This document shows, piece after piece, positions 8,330 through 17,297 of a stretch of 64,000 nucleotides of DNA; the first letter of the stretch is position 1, and every line of letters starts with the position of its first letter. The stretch covers positions 1 through 64,000 of the forward strand of contig JAICKU010000002.1 of the NCBI GenBank assembly GCA_025927765.1, written 5' to 3'. The notes under the pieces are model-generated. The model did not search any database. It was not told where the DNA came from and saw only the letters and a list, made by a program, of their open reading frames with translations. The DNA is from Burkholderiales bacterium (lineage in GTDB: Bacteria > Pseudomonadota > Gammaproteobacteria > Burkholderiales > Casimicrobiaceae). The position numbers were made by a program, and so were the translations under genes.

Positions 8330-8730
8330 ACGACGAGCCTACCCACGATCGCGACGTGCCCGATGCGGCGTCGCTCCTGACGAGCGCGCGCGAAGCGTTG
8401 CTCGCCGACGTCATGCCTTCGCTCGATGCGTCGTCGCGCTACACCGCTTTGATGATCGCCAACGCGCTGGCGATTGCCGCGCGCGACATTGCGCTCGGGC
8501 CGGATGCCCTTCGCCAGGAAGTCGAGCGGTTGCGCCCGCTTGCGACGGAAAGCGTGGCGCCGAGCGATCCCGACACCGTTGACGTGCACGTGCTTCGCCG
8601 CATCGTCGCGGCAGCGATTCGCGCCGGCCGCTTCGACGACGCGCCGCACGCGCAGTCGCTCGTCACGGCGCTGACCCGCATCGCCGAGGATCGCCTCGCC
8701 ATTTCCAATCCCAGGGCGTTGCGCGAATAG
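8326..8730 (+). CDS. DUF6285-like small protein
   Basis: A 134-aa, predominantly helical, acidic protein (LTSAREALLADVMPSL, YTALMIANALAIAARDI). It starts with GTG overlapping the phosphotransferase stop (GTGA) and ends one base before the SDR start. Small proteins of this kind regularly follow the ACAD-phosphotransferase pair, and the family is known as DUF6285. I assign it by context and general resemblance. It may be a partner or stabilising protein of the kinase. No catalytic motif is visible. Confidence 0.7.
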   Translation: MNDEPTHDRDVPDAASLLTSAREALLADVMPSLDASSRYTALMIANALAIAARDIALGPDALRQEVERLRPLATESVAPSDPDTVDVHVLRRIVAAAIRAGRFDDAPHAQSLVTALTRIAEDRLAISNPRALRE

Positions 8731-8731
8731 C

Positions 8732-9493
8732 ATGGAACTCTCGCTCAGCGGCCGCAATGCGCTCGTCACCGGCGCGAACGGAAGCCTCGGCCATCACTTT
8801 GCGGTGACACTCGCGCGCGCAGGCGCCGACGTCGCGGTGACGGCGCGGCGTCGTGATTCGCTCGACGACGTCGCGAACGAGATTCGCGCGCTCGGCCGAC
8901 GCGTGGCCGCCGTGGCGCTGGACGTCACCGACGCCGCGAGCGTGGCGCGCGCCTTCGACGATGCATCGACGGCGCTCGGTGCGATCGGCGTCGTCGTCAA
9001 CAACGCGGGCATCGCGATCACGAAGCCGCTGCTCGATCACACCGAGGACGACTGGCAGCGCGTGATCGACGTGAACCTCACCGGCGCGTGGCGCGTGGCC
9101 CAGGCGGCCGCGCGACACATGGTCGCGCAGGCGAAGGGCGGCAGCATCGTGAACATCGCGTCGATCCTCGGCGTGCGCGTCGCCTCGCAGGTGCCGAGCT
9201 ACGCCGCCTCGAAGGCGGCACTGATCCAGCTCACCAAGGCGATGGCGCTCGAACTCGCGCGCTACCGCATACGCGTCAACGCCCTGGCGCCCGGGTACAT
9301 CGAGACCGGCATCAACCGCGACTTCTTCGCAAGCGAGGCCGGGCAGGCGCTCGTCAAGCGCATTCCACAGCGACGCATCGGCACGCCCGACGAGCTCGAC
9401 GGGGCGCTGCTGTTGCTCGCGTCGGATGCCGGCTCGTACATGACGGGCAGCGTGCTCACCGTCGACGGCGGCCACGTCGTCAATTCGCTGTAG
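8732..9493 (+). CDS. SDR-family NAD(P)-dependent oxidoreductase
   Basis: A 253-aa classical short-chain dehydrogenase/reductase. The cofactor motif TGANGSLG is at residues 12-19, NNAG near 90, the catalytic serine near 140 (NIASILG) and YAASK near 153-157. The C-terminal SVLTVDGGHVV is typical. It is the last gene of the acyl-CoA operon, where oxidation of a hydroxyacyl-CoA or reduction of a ketone would fit. The substrate is undetermined. Confidence 0.88.
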   Translation: MELSLSGRNALVTGANGSLGHHFAVTLARAGADVAVTARRRDSLDDVANEIRALGRRVAAVALDVTDAASVARAFDDASTALGAIGVVVNNAGIAITKPLLDHTEDDWQRVIDVNLTGAWRVAQAAARHMVAQAKGGSIVNIASILGVRVASQVPSYAASKAALIQLTKAMALELARYRIRVNALAPGYIETGINRDFFASEAGQALVKRIPQRRIGTPDELDGALLLLASDAGSYMTGSVLTVDGGHVVNSL

Positions 9494-9520
9494 CGCGGCT
9501 ATCACCATCAGCCACGTGTC

Positions 9521-9539
9521 GTCCCCCATTTGGAGGATG
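9521..9539. promoter_or_regulatory. Palindrome of the CATCCYCCAAATGGRGGATG family, copy 4
   Basis: TCCCCCA-TT-TGGAGGA, read on the plus strand, is an inverted repeat with one mismatched pair. It lies 60 bp before the 81-aa gene at 9600. It is the only copy in the window that is not next to a LuxR gene, so this small gene is a candidate target of the same regulator. Confidence 0.5.
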
Positions 9540-9563
9540 GACGTCGGCTTTGCGCTCACGCAT

Positions 9564-9591
9564 CCTGCGCCTCATCGCAAACCAGCGCAGG
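9564..9591 (+). promoter_or_regulatory. Hairpin covering a ribosome binding site
   Basis: CCTGCGC (9564-9570) and GCGCAGG (9585-9591) form a perfect 7-bp stem with a 14-nt loop. The 3' arm contains the AGG of the Shine-Dalgarno sequence CAGGAG of the gene starting at 9600, so folding would hide it. A translational control role is inferred. Confidence 0.35.
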
Positions 9592-9599
9592 AGCGAACG

Positions 9600-9845
9600 A
9601 TGAACCAGCCGGGTTGGAGCGAATACGTCGGCAAGCGTATCGACGAACTGCCGCTGTGCGCCGGGAAGCGTGAAGCGCTGATGGACGAGCTTCGCTATGC
9701 ATCGCAGGTCGCCGACGACGTGTTGCGCCTCGAGGGCTACGTCCGCGTGGCGTTGAAGCGCGGGCGCGCAGTGCTGGCGATGTGCGCGGGCCGCGTCGTC
9801 GCGTCCGCGACGCAGCAGTCGCCCCGCGCACCGACGCAAAAGTAG
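9600..9845 (+). CDS. Small hypothetical protein (81 aa)
   Basis: ATG at 9600 follows CAGGAG with 7 nt spacing. An upstream in-frame ATG would start inside the palindrome and lacks a ribosome site. The product starts MNQPGWSEYVGKRIDELPL, has a predicted helical core (GKREALMDELRYASQVADDVLRLEG) and a basic C-terminus with a cysteine in VLAMCAGRVV. No signal peptide or membrane segment is clear and I do not recognise the family. It has its own LuxR-associated palindrome upstream and stands between the SDR operon and the convergent metC, so it is probably a single-gene unit. Confidence 0.6.
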   Translation: MNQPGWSEYVGKRIDELPLCAGKREALMDELRYASQVADDVLRLEGYVRVALKRGRAVLAMCAGRVVASATQQSPRAPTQK

Positions 9846-9901
9846 GCTCTACTTTCCGCCACGGACGTCGAATTCTCGCGACGATGTGCCGGAAAGTAGA
9901 G
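9839..9901. repeat. Nested inverted repeat between convergent genes
   Basis: CTCTACTTTCCG (9847-9858) pairs perfectly with CGGAAAGTAGAG (9890-9901). AAAGTAG at 9839-9845 can also pair with CTACTTT at 9849-9855, so alternative hairpins are possible. The element begins in the stop codon of the 81-aa gene and ends 8 bp before the metC stop, a position suited to bidirectional termination. It shares GGAAAGTAG with the repeat at 49127-49221. Confidence 0.65.
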
Positions 9902-9908
9902 TTTCACC

Positions 9909-11096
9909 CTATTTCTCGAGGCGCGCGAAGCCCTCTTCCAGGTCGGCGATCAGGTCGCGCGGATCCTCGAGTCCGATGGCGATGCGCAGCGTCGGCCCGC
10001 CGGGATTCCACGTCGTTGCCGTGCGCGCGCGCTCGGGCCACGTGGGAATGATCAGGCTCTCGAAGCCGCCCCAACTCCAGCCCATGCCGAAAAGATGCAG
10101 GCCGTCGAGCATGCGCGCGAGCGCATCGGCCGCAACGGGGTGCAGCACGACGCCGAACAGGCCCGATGCCGCAGTGAAATCGCGCTTCCACAGCGCGTGA
10201 CCGCGATCGCCGGGGAGCGGCGGATACAGCACCTCGCGAACTTCCGGGCGCTTCGCGAGCCACGACGCGACCGCGTACGCGCTCTCCGCGTGCCGCGGCA
10301 ACCGCACGGCGAGCGTGCGCAGGCCGCGGAGCGCGAGGAACGCATCGTCGGTGGACGCGGCAATGCCCATGTCGGTCCAGAACTGCGCCAGCGGTGCGAA
10401 CGTCGCCTCGTTCGCGATCACGGCGCCGAGCAGCACGTCGGAGTGGCCGCCGATGTACTTCGTCGCCGCCTGGATCGACACGTCGACGCCGTGCTCGAAC
10501 GAGCGGAACCCGATCGGCGTCGCCCATGTGTTGTCGAGCAGCACGCGTGCGCCACGCGCATGCGCGATGGCGGCGATCGCAGGAACGTCCTGCACCTCGA
10601 ACGTGAGCGATCCGGGCGACTCGGTGAACACGAGCGTCGTGTTGTCGCGGAAGCATTCGACGATGCGTTCGCCGAGCAGCGGATCGTAGTAGCTCACGTC
10701 GACGCCGAAGCGACGCAGATGGTGATCGCAGAAGCGTCGCGTCGGACCGTAGACGGCGTCGGTGACGAGGACGTGATCGCCGGGCTTCGCGAGCGCGAGC
10801 AGCGGAAACGTCGTGGCGGTCAGTCCCGAGGGAACGACGAATGCTGCATGGCCGCCCTCGAGCGCCGCGAGTGCCGAAGCGAGATCGCTGACGGTAGGCA
10901 GCCCGTGCAGGCCATACGTGAGCCCGGGAAATTCGCCGCGCGTCGCCGCCTCGAGGTCGCGGACGCGTTCGAAGAGAATCGTCGAGGCGCGGAACACCGG
11001 CGTATTGACCACCCCCATGAAACGCCGCGGTTCGCGACCGAGGTGCGCGACCTTGGTCGCAATGCGATAGCGTTGCTTGTCGCTCATGATGGGCAT
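9909..11096 (-). CDS. metC: Cystathionine beta-lyase / Cys-Met metabolism PLP enzyme
   Basis: A 395-aa fold-type I PLP enzyme that cleaves cystathionine to homocysteine, pyruvate and ammonia. The PLP lysine lies in SIQAATKYIGGHSDV near residue 205, preceded by DNTWATPIGF near 185, which favours beta-lyase over gamma-synthase. The N-terminus VNTPVFRASTILF is typical of MetC. Two in-frame ATGs are available, 11096 (MPIMSDK) and 11087 (MSDKQR). Neither has a strong ribosome site. It is the last gene of a minus-strand unit after gntK, with a gap of about 30 bp. Confidence 0.88.
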   Translation of the reverse strand: MPIMSDKQRYRIATKVAHLGREPRRFMGVVNTPVFRASTILFERVRDLEAATRGEFPGLTYGLHGLPTVSDLASALAALEGGHAAFVVPSGLTATTFPLLALAKPGDHVLVTDAVYGPTRRFCDHHLRRFGVDVSYYDPLLGERIVECFRDNTTLVFTESPGSLTFEVQDVPAIAAIAHARGARVLLDNTWATPIGFRSFEHGVDVSIQAATKYIGGHSDVLLGAVIANEATFAPLAQFWTDMGIAASTDDAFLALRGLRTLAVRLPRHAESAYAVASWLAKRPEVREVLYPPLPGDRGHALWKRDFTAASGLFGVVLHPVAADALARMLDGLHLFGMGWSWGGFESLIIPTWPERARTATTWNPGGPTLRIAIGLEDPRDLIADLEEGFARLEK

Positions 11097-11127
11097 GGTC
11101 CCGGCGATCTCGTGATCGCGTCGTGAT

Positions 11128-11639
11128 TCATGGCGCCGCGGATGCCGCAGGACTCGCGGTGGCGCCGCCGAGTGCTTCGATGATCGACCGCACCTGCACG
11201 TCGACCGGCGCGGCGACGTCGATGTCGATGGCGTCGCCCGGCGCTTCGAGCGTCGCAATCTGGCTTTCGAGCAGCGACGCCGGCATGTAGCGGTGCTTGC
11301 GCGCCGCGAGCCGCGCCCCAATGACCTCGGGGCTCCCCGTCAGGTGGACGAAGCGCACGTGGCCCGCGCGCTCGATCCGCTCGCGATAGCTGCGCTTCAG
11401 CGCCGAGCACGCGAGGATCACGTTGCCCGATTGCGCTGCCACCTCGCGCAGCCTGTCGACGACGCGGTCGAGCCACGGCCAGCGATCGTCGTCGGTGAGC
11501 GGGATGCCGGCGCGCATCTTCTCGACGTTGGCGGCAGGATGCAGGTCGTCCGCGTCGATCAGAGGCCAGCCGAGGGCGGACGCGAGCGCCGCGCCGACCG
11601 TCGACTTGCCCGATCCCGACACGCCCATCAGCACGACGA

Positions 11640-11643
<4 letters not shown>
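11128..11643 (-). CDS. gntK: Gluconokinase
   Basis: A 171-aa P-loop kinase that phosphorylates gluconate to 6-phosphogluconate. Walker A GVSGSGKST lies at residues 7-15, followed by DADDLHP and NVEKMRAGIPLTDDDRWPWL, both hallmarks of GntK, and ACSALKRSYRERI and LAARKHRYMPASLLESQ near 75-140. The ATG overlaps the gnd stop (ATGA). The kinase and gnd act in sequence: gluconate is phosphorylated and then oxidatively decarboxylated to ribulose-5-phosphate. Confidence 0.95.
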
Positions 11644-12547
<904 letters not shown>

Positions 12548-12551
<4 letters not shown>

Positions 12552-13453
12552 TGACCGATCCTCGCTTCACCCGATGCTACCGAAACCGCGCGCGCCTCGC
12601 CAAGCGAGCGCTGCGAAGCAGCCAGCGCCGCCGCAACGATGAGCGCGCCCCCCGCGATCGTGCGCACATCGGGAATCTGATGCAGCAGCCACGCCGCGAG
12701 CGCGATGCCGTACACAGGCTCGAGCGACGCGACCGCGCTCGCCGTATGCGCCGACAAGCGGCGCATGCTGGCGATGAAGAGCGTGTGCGCGACACCCGTA
12801 CAGACGACGCCGAGCACGACGAGCAGCGCGAGATCGGCGAGCGACGGCGAGCGCGTCGAGGGCGCCGCGAAGAACGCGACCGGCACGAGGCACAGCGCTG
12901 CGCCGACGTTTTGCCATAGGGCGATCGCCGTGGCCGGGCGCGTCGCGACGAACGTACGGTTGCGCACGGCGAGCCACGCGAACGTGAATCCGGACACGAC
13001 GCCGAGTGCCAAGCCGCGCGTCGCCTCGCTCGACCACGACAGCGCGGGCACGATGGCGACGAGACCGAGCGTTGCGAGTACGGCGGTCGCGCAGTCGCGC
13101 CGCGTGACGCGCGTCGCCGGGCCCAAAGACAGCACGAGCACGAATACCGGAAACATGGCGTAGCCGAGGAGCGCGATCGCCACCGACGCGAGCTTCACCG
13201 CCGCGAAGAACGACACCCAGTGCAGGGCCAGCACGGCGCCGTTCGCGAGCAACCGCCGGTCCACGGCGTGCAGCGGCTCGCGACGCGCGTACGCTACGAT
13301 GGCGAGCGTGACGGCGGCGATGGTCGTGCGGCCGAGCACGATCAGCGTCGCAGGCAGCGTCACCCACTGCCCGAAGAGCGCCGCCAGCCCGAACAATGCG
13401 ACCGCGGCGTGCAGTGCGACGAGGGCATTCCGATGCGTCACCACGCGATGCAT
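12548..13453 (-). CDS. EamA/DMT-family transporter
   Basis: A 301-aa membrane protein with about ten hydrophobic segments in two repeats, the EamA (drug/metabolite transporter) pattern. It starts MHRVVTHRNALVALHAAVALFG, and a second-repeat segment reads AVASLEPVYGIALAAWLLHQ, a characteristic DMT motif around the ninth helix. It is the first gene of the gnd-gntK-metC unit and overlaps gnd by 4 bp. It probably exports a small metabolite. The substrate cannot be inferred. Confidence 0.85.
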
Positions 13454-13470
13454 TCATCACCCGAGCGTAC

Positions 13471-13818
13471 AGGAGAGTACGACAACAACCACAACCCGGT
13501 GTGGTACACCGCCGCCACCTTTTTTTCGCCGGCGACAGCGTCGTGGGCGGGCGACCTCGCGGCAACGACGGTCCCTGGTTCGGTGGTCGGTACACCCAGC
13601 TACACGGCGCACAAGGTTGGCACCGTCACGTTCGCGGTGCCGGAACTCGACCAGGTCCACGCTCACGTACACGGTCGACGGCGCGAGCGTGTCGAAAGCG
13701 GTGCAGCGGCTCACGTGGGCCAACGAGCACTTTACCGGAGACTACCTCGACGGCTATTCGGTCACCCACTCGAACTGCACCGTCCCCATCCCCAATGGCG
13801 TGGAAGAAGCCGGGGCGC
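13471..13818 (+). pseudogene. Frameshifted remnant of a secreted-protein domain gene
   Basis: Two adjacent frames together read as one protein-like sequence. The first (from 13472) gives YDNNHNPVWYTAATFFSP, then TYTAHKVGTVTFAVPELD-like sequence. The second, after a +1 shift near 13650, gives STLTYTVDGASVSKAVQRLT and HFTGDYLDGYSVTHSNC. The PVWY, TVTF and TLTYTVDG elements in this order resemble repeats found in exported betaproteobacterial proteins. No start codon with a ribosome site and no full-length frame exist, so I call it a decayed fragment. It fills most of the 470-bp gap between the EamA gene and the glutamine-synthetase-like gene. Confidence 0.55.
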
Positions 13819-13923
13819 CGTCCGGTCGCCCCGACGGCTTCGTGCCTGCGCTAGAATCGCCGGGGCCTGCGGCCGCCGTTGAACGACCCTTCGAGCCAAA
13901 GAATAATTCTTCGGGAGACTTCG

Positions 13924-15294
13924 ATGCACTCGCCCGCCGCCTCTGACGCCCTGGCCGCCGTTCGCCAGTCGCCTGGCTCCCGCGTCAAACTCGCCGTCAG
14001 CGACATCGACGGCATCCTGCGCGGCAAGTACGTGCACAAGGAGAAGTTCGCGTCGGCGGTCGAAGGCGGCTTCGGCTTCTGCGACGTCGTCTACGGCTGG
14101 GATTGCCACGACCAGTGCTACGACAACACCACGTATACCGGCTGGCACAAGGGCTTTCCCGACGCGCTCGCGCGCGTCGACCTTGCCACGCACCGCCGCG
14201 TGCCGTGGGACGACAACGTCGACTTCTTCCTCGGCGAATTCGTGGTGCGAAAGGACGGCCGGGACGAACCGTTCCCGCTCGACGGCCGGCAGGTGCTGAA
14301 GCGCGTGCTCGCGCGCGCCGAAAAGCTCGGCGTCATGCCGATGTGCGGGCTCGAATTCGAATTTTTCAACTTCGTCGAGACGCCGCAGACGTGGTCGGCG
14401 AAGCAAGGCGTCGATCCGACGCCGCTGACACCCGGCATGTTCGGCTATTCACTGCTGCGCGCCAATCACTCGCGCGAGTACTTCAAGGCGATCGCGGAGG
14501 ACATGGGGGCGTTCGGCGTGCCGATCGAAGGGCTGCACACGGAGACGGGTCCGGGCGTCTACGAGGCGGCAATCCTCTTTTCCGAGGCGCTCGAAGCGGC
14601 GGATCGCGGCGTGCTGTTCAAGTCCGGCGTCAAGGAGATCGCGTCGCGTTTCGGCATCATGCCGAGCTTCATGGCGAAATGGAGCGCGCAGTATCCCGGG
14701 TGCTCGGGTCATTGCCATCAGTCGCTGTCGGACGGCAAGAAGAATCTCTTCCACGATGCGAAGGGGCGTCACGGCATGAGCGCGCTCTTCGAGCACTACC
14801 TTGCCGGGCAGCTTTCGACGCTGCTCGAATTCGCGCCGATGTTCTGGCCGACGATCAACAGCTACAAGCGCCTCGTCGACGGCTTCTGGGCGCCGGTGAA
14901 GCCGACGTGGGGCATCGACAATCGCACGGCGAGCTTCCGCGTGATTCCCGGTTCCCCGAAATCGACGCGCCTCGAAACGCGCTGCCCGGGCGCCGACATC
15001 AATTCATATCTCGCGGTGGCCGCTTGCATTGCAGCGGGTCTCGACGGCATCGAGCGCAAGCTGTCGTTGACGACCGCGCCGATCGAGGGCACGAATCGCG
15101 GCGCCGAGGACATTCCGCGCGCGCCGCGCACGCTGATCGAGACGACGCGCGTCTTCCGCCGATCGGAGCGGGCACGCGACTGGTTCGGCGACGATTTCGT
15201 CGATCACTTCGCCGCGACGCGCGAATGGGAATGGCGGCAATGGCAGGACGCGGTCACCGACTGGGAACGCAAGCGCTATTTCGAGATCATTTAA
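13924..15294 (+). CDS. Glutamine-synthetase-family gamma-glutamyl-amine ligase
   Basis: A 456-aa member of the glutamine synthetase family, probably joining glutamate to an amine with ATP. Metal and glutamate motifs are present: MCGLEFEFFNF near 140, EGLHTETGPGVYEAAI near 205, and the GHCHQSL motif near 265, with SFRVIPGSPKSTRLETR and CPGADINSYL near 345-365. Relatives include gamma-glutamylputrescine synthetase (PuuA). The ATG at 13924 follows GGGAGA, and a TAGAAT -10-like box lies at 13852. It leads a set with an Fe-alcohol dehydrogenase, a PuuD-like amidotransferase and an aldehyde dehydrogenase, which supports amine rather than ammonia assimilation. The amine is unknown. Confidence 0.88.
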   Translation: MHSPAASDALAAVRQSPGSRVKLAVSDIDGILRGKYVHKEKFASAVEGGFGFCDVVYGWDCHDQCYDNTTYTGWHKGFPDALARVDLATHRRVPWDDNVDFFLGEFVVRKDGRDEPFPLDGRQVLKRVLARAEKLGVMPMCGLEFEFFNFVETPQTWSAKQGVDPTPLTPGMFGYSLLRANHSREYFKAIAEDMGAFGVPIEGLHTETGPGVYEAAILFSEALEAADRGVLFKSGVKEIASRFGIMPSFMAKWSAQYPGCSGHCHQSLSDGKKNLFHDAKGRHGMSALFEHYLAGQLSTLLEFAPMFWPTINSYKRLVDGFWAPVKPTWGIDNRTASFRVIPGSPKSTRLETRCPGADINSYLAVAACIAAGLDGIERKLSLTTAPIEGTNRGAEDIPRAPRTLIETTRVFRRSERARDWFGDDFVDHFAATREWEWRQWQDAVTDWERKRYFEII

Positions 15295-15314
15295 GACATC
15301 CACGTTCGAATTCA

Positions 15315-16478
15315 ATGCATCGATTCGCCTTTCCCACGTCGATTATCTTCGGCCCCGGCGCGCGCCGCGAAGTGGCGCCGCACCTGCGCGAGCGCGGCTG
15401 CTCGCGGCCCCTCGTCGTCACCGACAGCGGGCTCGCCGCCCTGCCCGTCTTTGCGGGTTTTCTCGATGAACTGAGCACGCTGTCGCCCGTCGTGTTTTCC
15501 GGCGTGTCGGGCAATCCCGTCCGCGCCCAGGTCATGGAAGGGGCGCGCGCGTTTCGCGAACATGGTGCGGACGGCATCGTCGGCATCGGCGGCGGCGCCG
15601 CGCTCGACGTGGCGAAGGCGATCGCGGTGATGGCCGCGCACGACGGCGACATCCTCGAATACGCGTGGGATCACCCGAGCGTGCGGCCCATCGTCAATGC
15701 GCTGCCGTACTTCGTCGCGCTGCCGACGACCGCGGGCACGGGATCGGAGGTGGGCCGCTCGTCGGTCATCTCCGACGACGCGACGCACGTCAAGAAGATC
15801 GTGTTCTCGCCGGCGCTGCTCGCGAAGGCGGTGTTCGCCGATCCCGAGCTGACACTCGACCTGCCCGCGTCGATCACCGCGGCCACGGGCATGGATGCGC
15901 TGACGCACAACGTCGAGTCGTACCTGTCGCCCGAATGGCATCCGCTGTGCGACGGCATCGCGCTCGAAGGCGCACGCATCGCCGCACGCGCGCTGCCGAT
16001 CGCGGTGCGGGATGGCCACGACGTCACCGCGCGCAGCGACATGCTGATGAGCTCGATGATGGGCGCGATCGCGTTCCAGAAGGATCTCGGCGCCGTGCAC
16101 TCGTGCGCGCACGCGCTGTCCACCGTCGCCGACCTGCATCACGGGCTCGCGAACGGCATCATGATCGACCACGTGATGCGCTTCAACCTGCCGTCGGCCA
16201 CCGCGAAGCTTGCCGAGCTCGCGCGCGTCGTGCATGCACCCGGGGGCGACGCGGGGTCGGAGGAAGCGCGCGCGACGGCGTTCGTGAACTGGCTGCGCGA
16301 CTTCAAGCGCCAGCTGCACATTCCGGCGAAGCTGTCCGACTACCAGGGCGCGCGACGCGTGCAGCCGAGCGACGTCGATCGTCTGGTCGACATCGCCGTC
16401 GCCGATACGTGCCACAAGACGAATCCGCGACGCTGCACCGCCGAGGACTTCCGGCGCCTCTTCACCGAAGCGCTGTAG
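15315..16478 (+). CDS. Iron-containing alcohol dehydrogenase
   Basis: A 387-aa group III alcohol dehydrogenase. The NAD-binding GIGGGAALDVAKAIA is near residue 95, PTTAGTGSEVGRSSVI near 140, and the metal site combines D in GMDALTHNVESYLS near 195-205 with the histidines of HSCAHALSTVADLHHGLANG near 260-280. It follows the ligase by 20 bp. In a gamma-glutamyl pathway such an enzyme could oxidise the hydroxyl end of a gamma-glutamylated amino alcohol, handing the aldehyde to the downstream dehydrogenase. That role is inferred. Confidence 0.92.
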   Translation: MHRFAFPTSIIFGPGARREVAPHLRERGCSRPLVVTDSGLAALPVFAGFLDELSTLSPVVFSGVSGNPVRAQVMEGARAFREHGADGIVGIGGGAALDVAKAIAVMAAHDGDILEYAWDHPSVRPIVNALPYFVALPTTAGTGSEVGRSSVISDDATHVKKIVFSPALLAKAVFADPELTLDLPASITAATGMDALTHNVESYLSPEWHPLCDGIALEGARIAARALPIAVRDGHDVTARSDMLMSSMMGAIAFQKDLGAVHSCAHALSTVADLHHGLANGIMIDHVMRFNLPSATAKLAELARVVHAPGGDAGSEEARATAFVNWLRDFKRQLHIPAKLSDYQGARRVQPSDVDRLVDIAVADTCHKTNPRRCTAEDFRRLFTEAL

Positions 16479-16480
16479 CC

Positions 16481-17284
16481 ATGGCCGCGCCCCTCCTCAT
16501 CGGCGTCTCCGCGCGCATTCACCATCCCGCCGACAACGTCGTCAACCTGGGGGGCGTGTTCACCAAGACGTTGCATTACCTCGAGCAGTCGGTCGCGAAC
16601 TGGGTGATGTCGAAGAACGTGCTGGTGATGATGATCCCGGCGATCGAGAGCGAGGGCCTGATCCAGCGCAGCGAAATGCGCCTGTATCACTACGCGGAAG
16701 CGCTCGACGCGCTGGTGCTGCAGGGCGGCGCCGACATCGCGCCGCCGACGTACGGCGAGCTGCCGCGCGACCCCGCGTGGGTGGGCGATCGCGTGCGGGA
16801 CCGCTACGAAATCGAGCTCTTGGAGGCTTTCGTCGGCAAGGGCAAGCCCGTGCTCGGCATCTGCCGCGGCTGCCAGCTGATCAACGTCGCGTTCGGCGGC
16901 ACGTTGTACCAGGACATCGCGACGCAGGTGCCCGATGCGCTCGACCACCGCGACATCGCCAAGTACGAGCAGAAATTCCACACGCTGGAGTTCGTGCCCG
17001 ACACCGGGCTCGCGAAGCTGTATCCGAACCGCACGGAAGCGACGATCAACACGATCCACCATCAGGCGGTGAACCGGCTGGGACGCGGCCTGATCGTCGA
17101 AGCGATGTCCGTCCCCGACAACATCGTCGAGGCGATCCGCTGGCGCGGCCCGAGCTACGTCATGGGCGTGCAGTGGCACCCGGAATTCATGTTCGGCCCG
17201 TCGATGACGGACCAGCACCTCGACGGCTCGCCCATCCTGAACGAATTCCTCGAAGCCGCGCGCGTGCGCAAGGCCAAGCGCTGA
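16481..17284 (+). CDS. Gamma-glutamyl-hydrolase-like class I glutamine amidotransferase (PuuD-like)
   Basis: A 267-aa C26-type peptidase. The nucleophile cysteine is in GKPVLGICRGCQLINV near 120-135 and the catalytic histidine and glutamate are in GVQWHPEFMF near 230-240. PuuD relatives remove the gamma-glutamyl group from gamma-glutamyl-GABA-like products. The position between the alcohol and aldehyde dehydrogenase genes, with gaps of 2 and 13 bp, fits release of glutamate at the end of a gamma-glutamylated amine pathway. Confidence 0.9.
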   Translation: MAAPLLIGVSARIHHPADNVVNLGGVFTKTLHYLEQSVANWVMSKNVLVMMIPAIESEGLIQRSEMRLYHYAEALDALVLQGGADIAPPTYGELPRDPAWVGDRVRDRYEIELLEAFVGKGKPVLGICRGCQLINVAFGGTLYQDIATQVPDALDHRDIAKYEQKFHTLEFVPDTGLAKLYPNRTEATINTIHHQAVNRLGRGLIVEAMSVPDNIVEAIRWRGPSYVMGVQWHPEFMFGPSMTDQHLDGSPILNEFLEAARVRKAKR

Positions 17285-17297
17285 CCTCCGGAACATC

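Noticed and set aside
9516..9599. N-terminal extension of the 81-aa protein from an ATG at 9516
   Set aside because: It would begin inside the region of the palindrome, has no ribosome site, and the ATG at 9600 has CAGGAG at good spacing.
13299..13946. An intact secreted-protein gene in the gap before the GS-like gene
   Set aside because: No single frame carries all conserved elements. They are split between two frames and lack a start with a ribosome site, so it is listed as a pseudogene.
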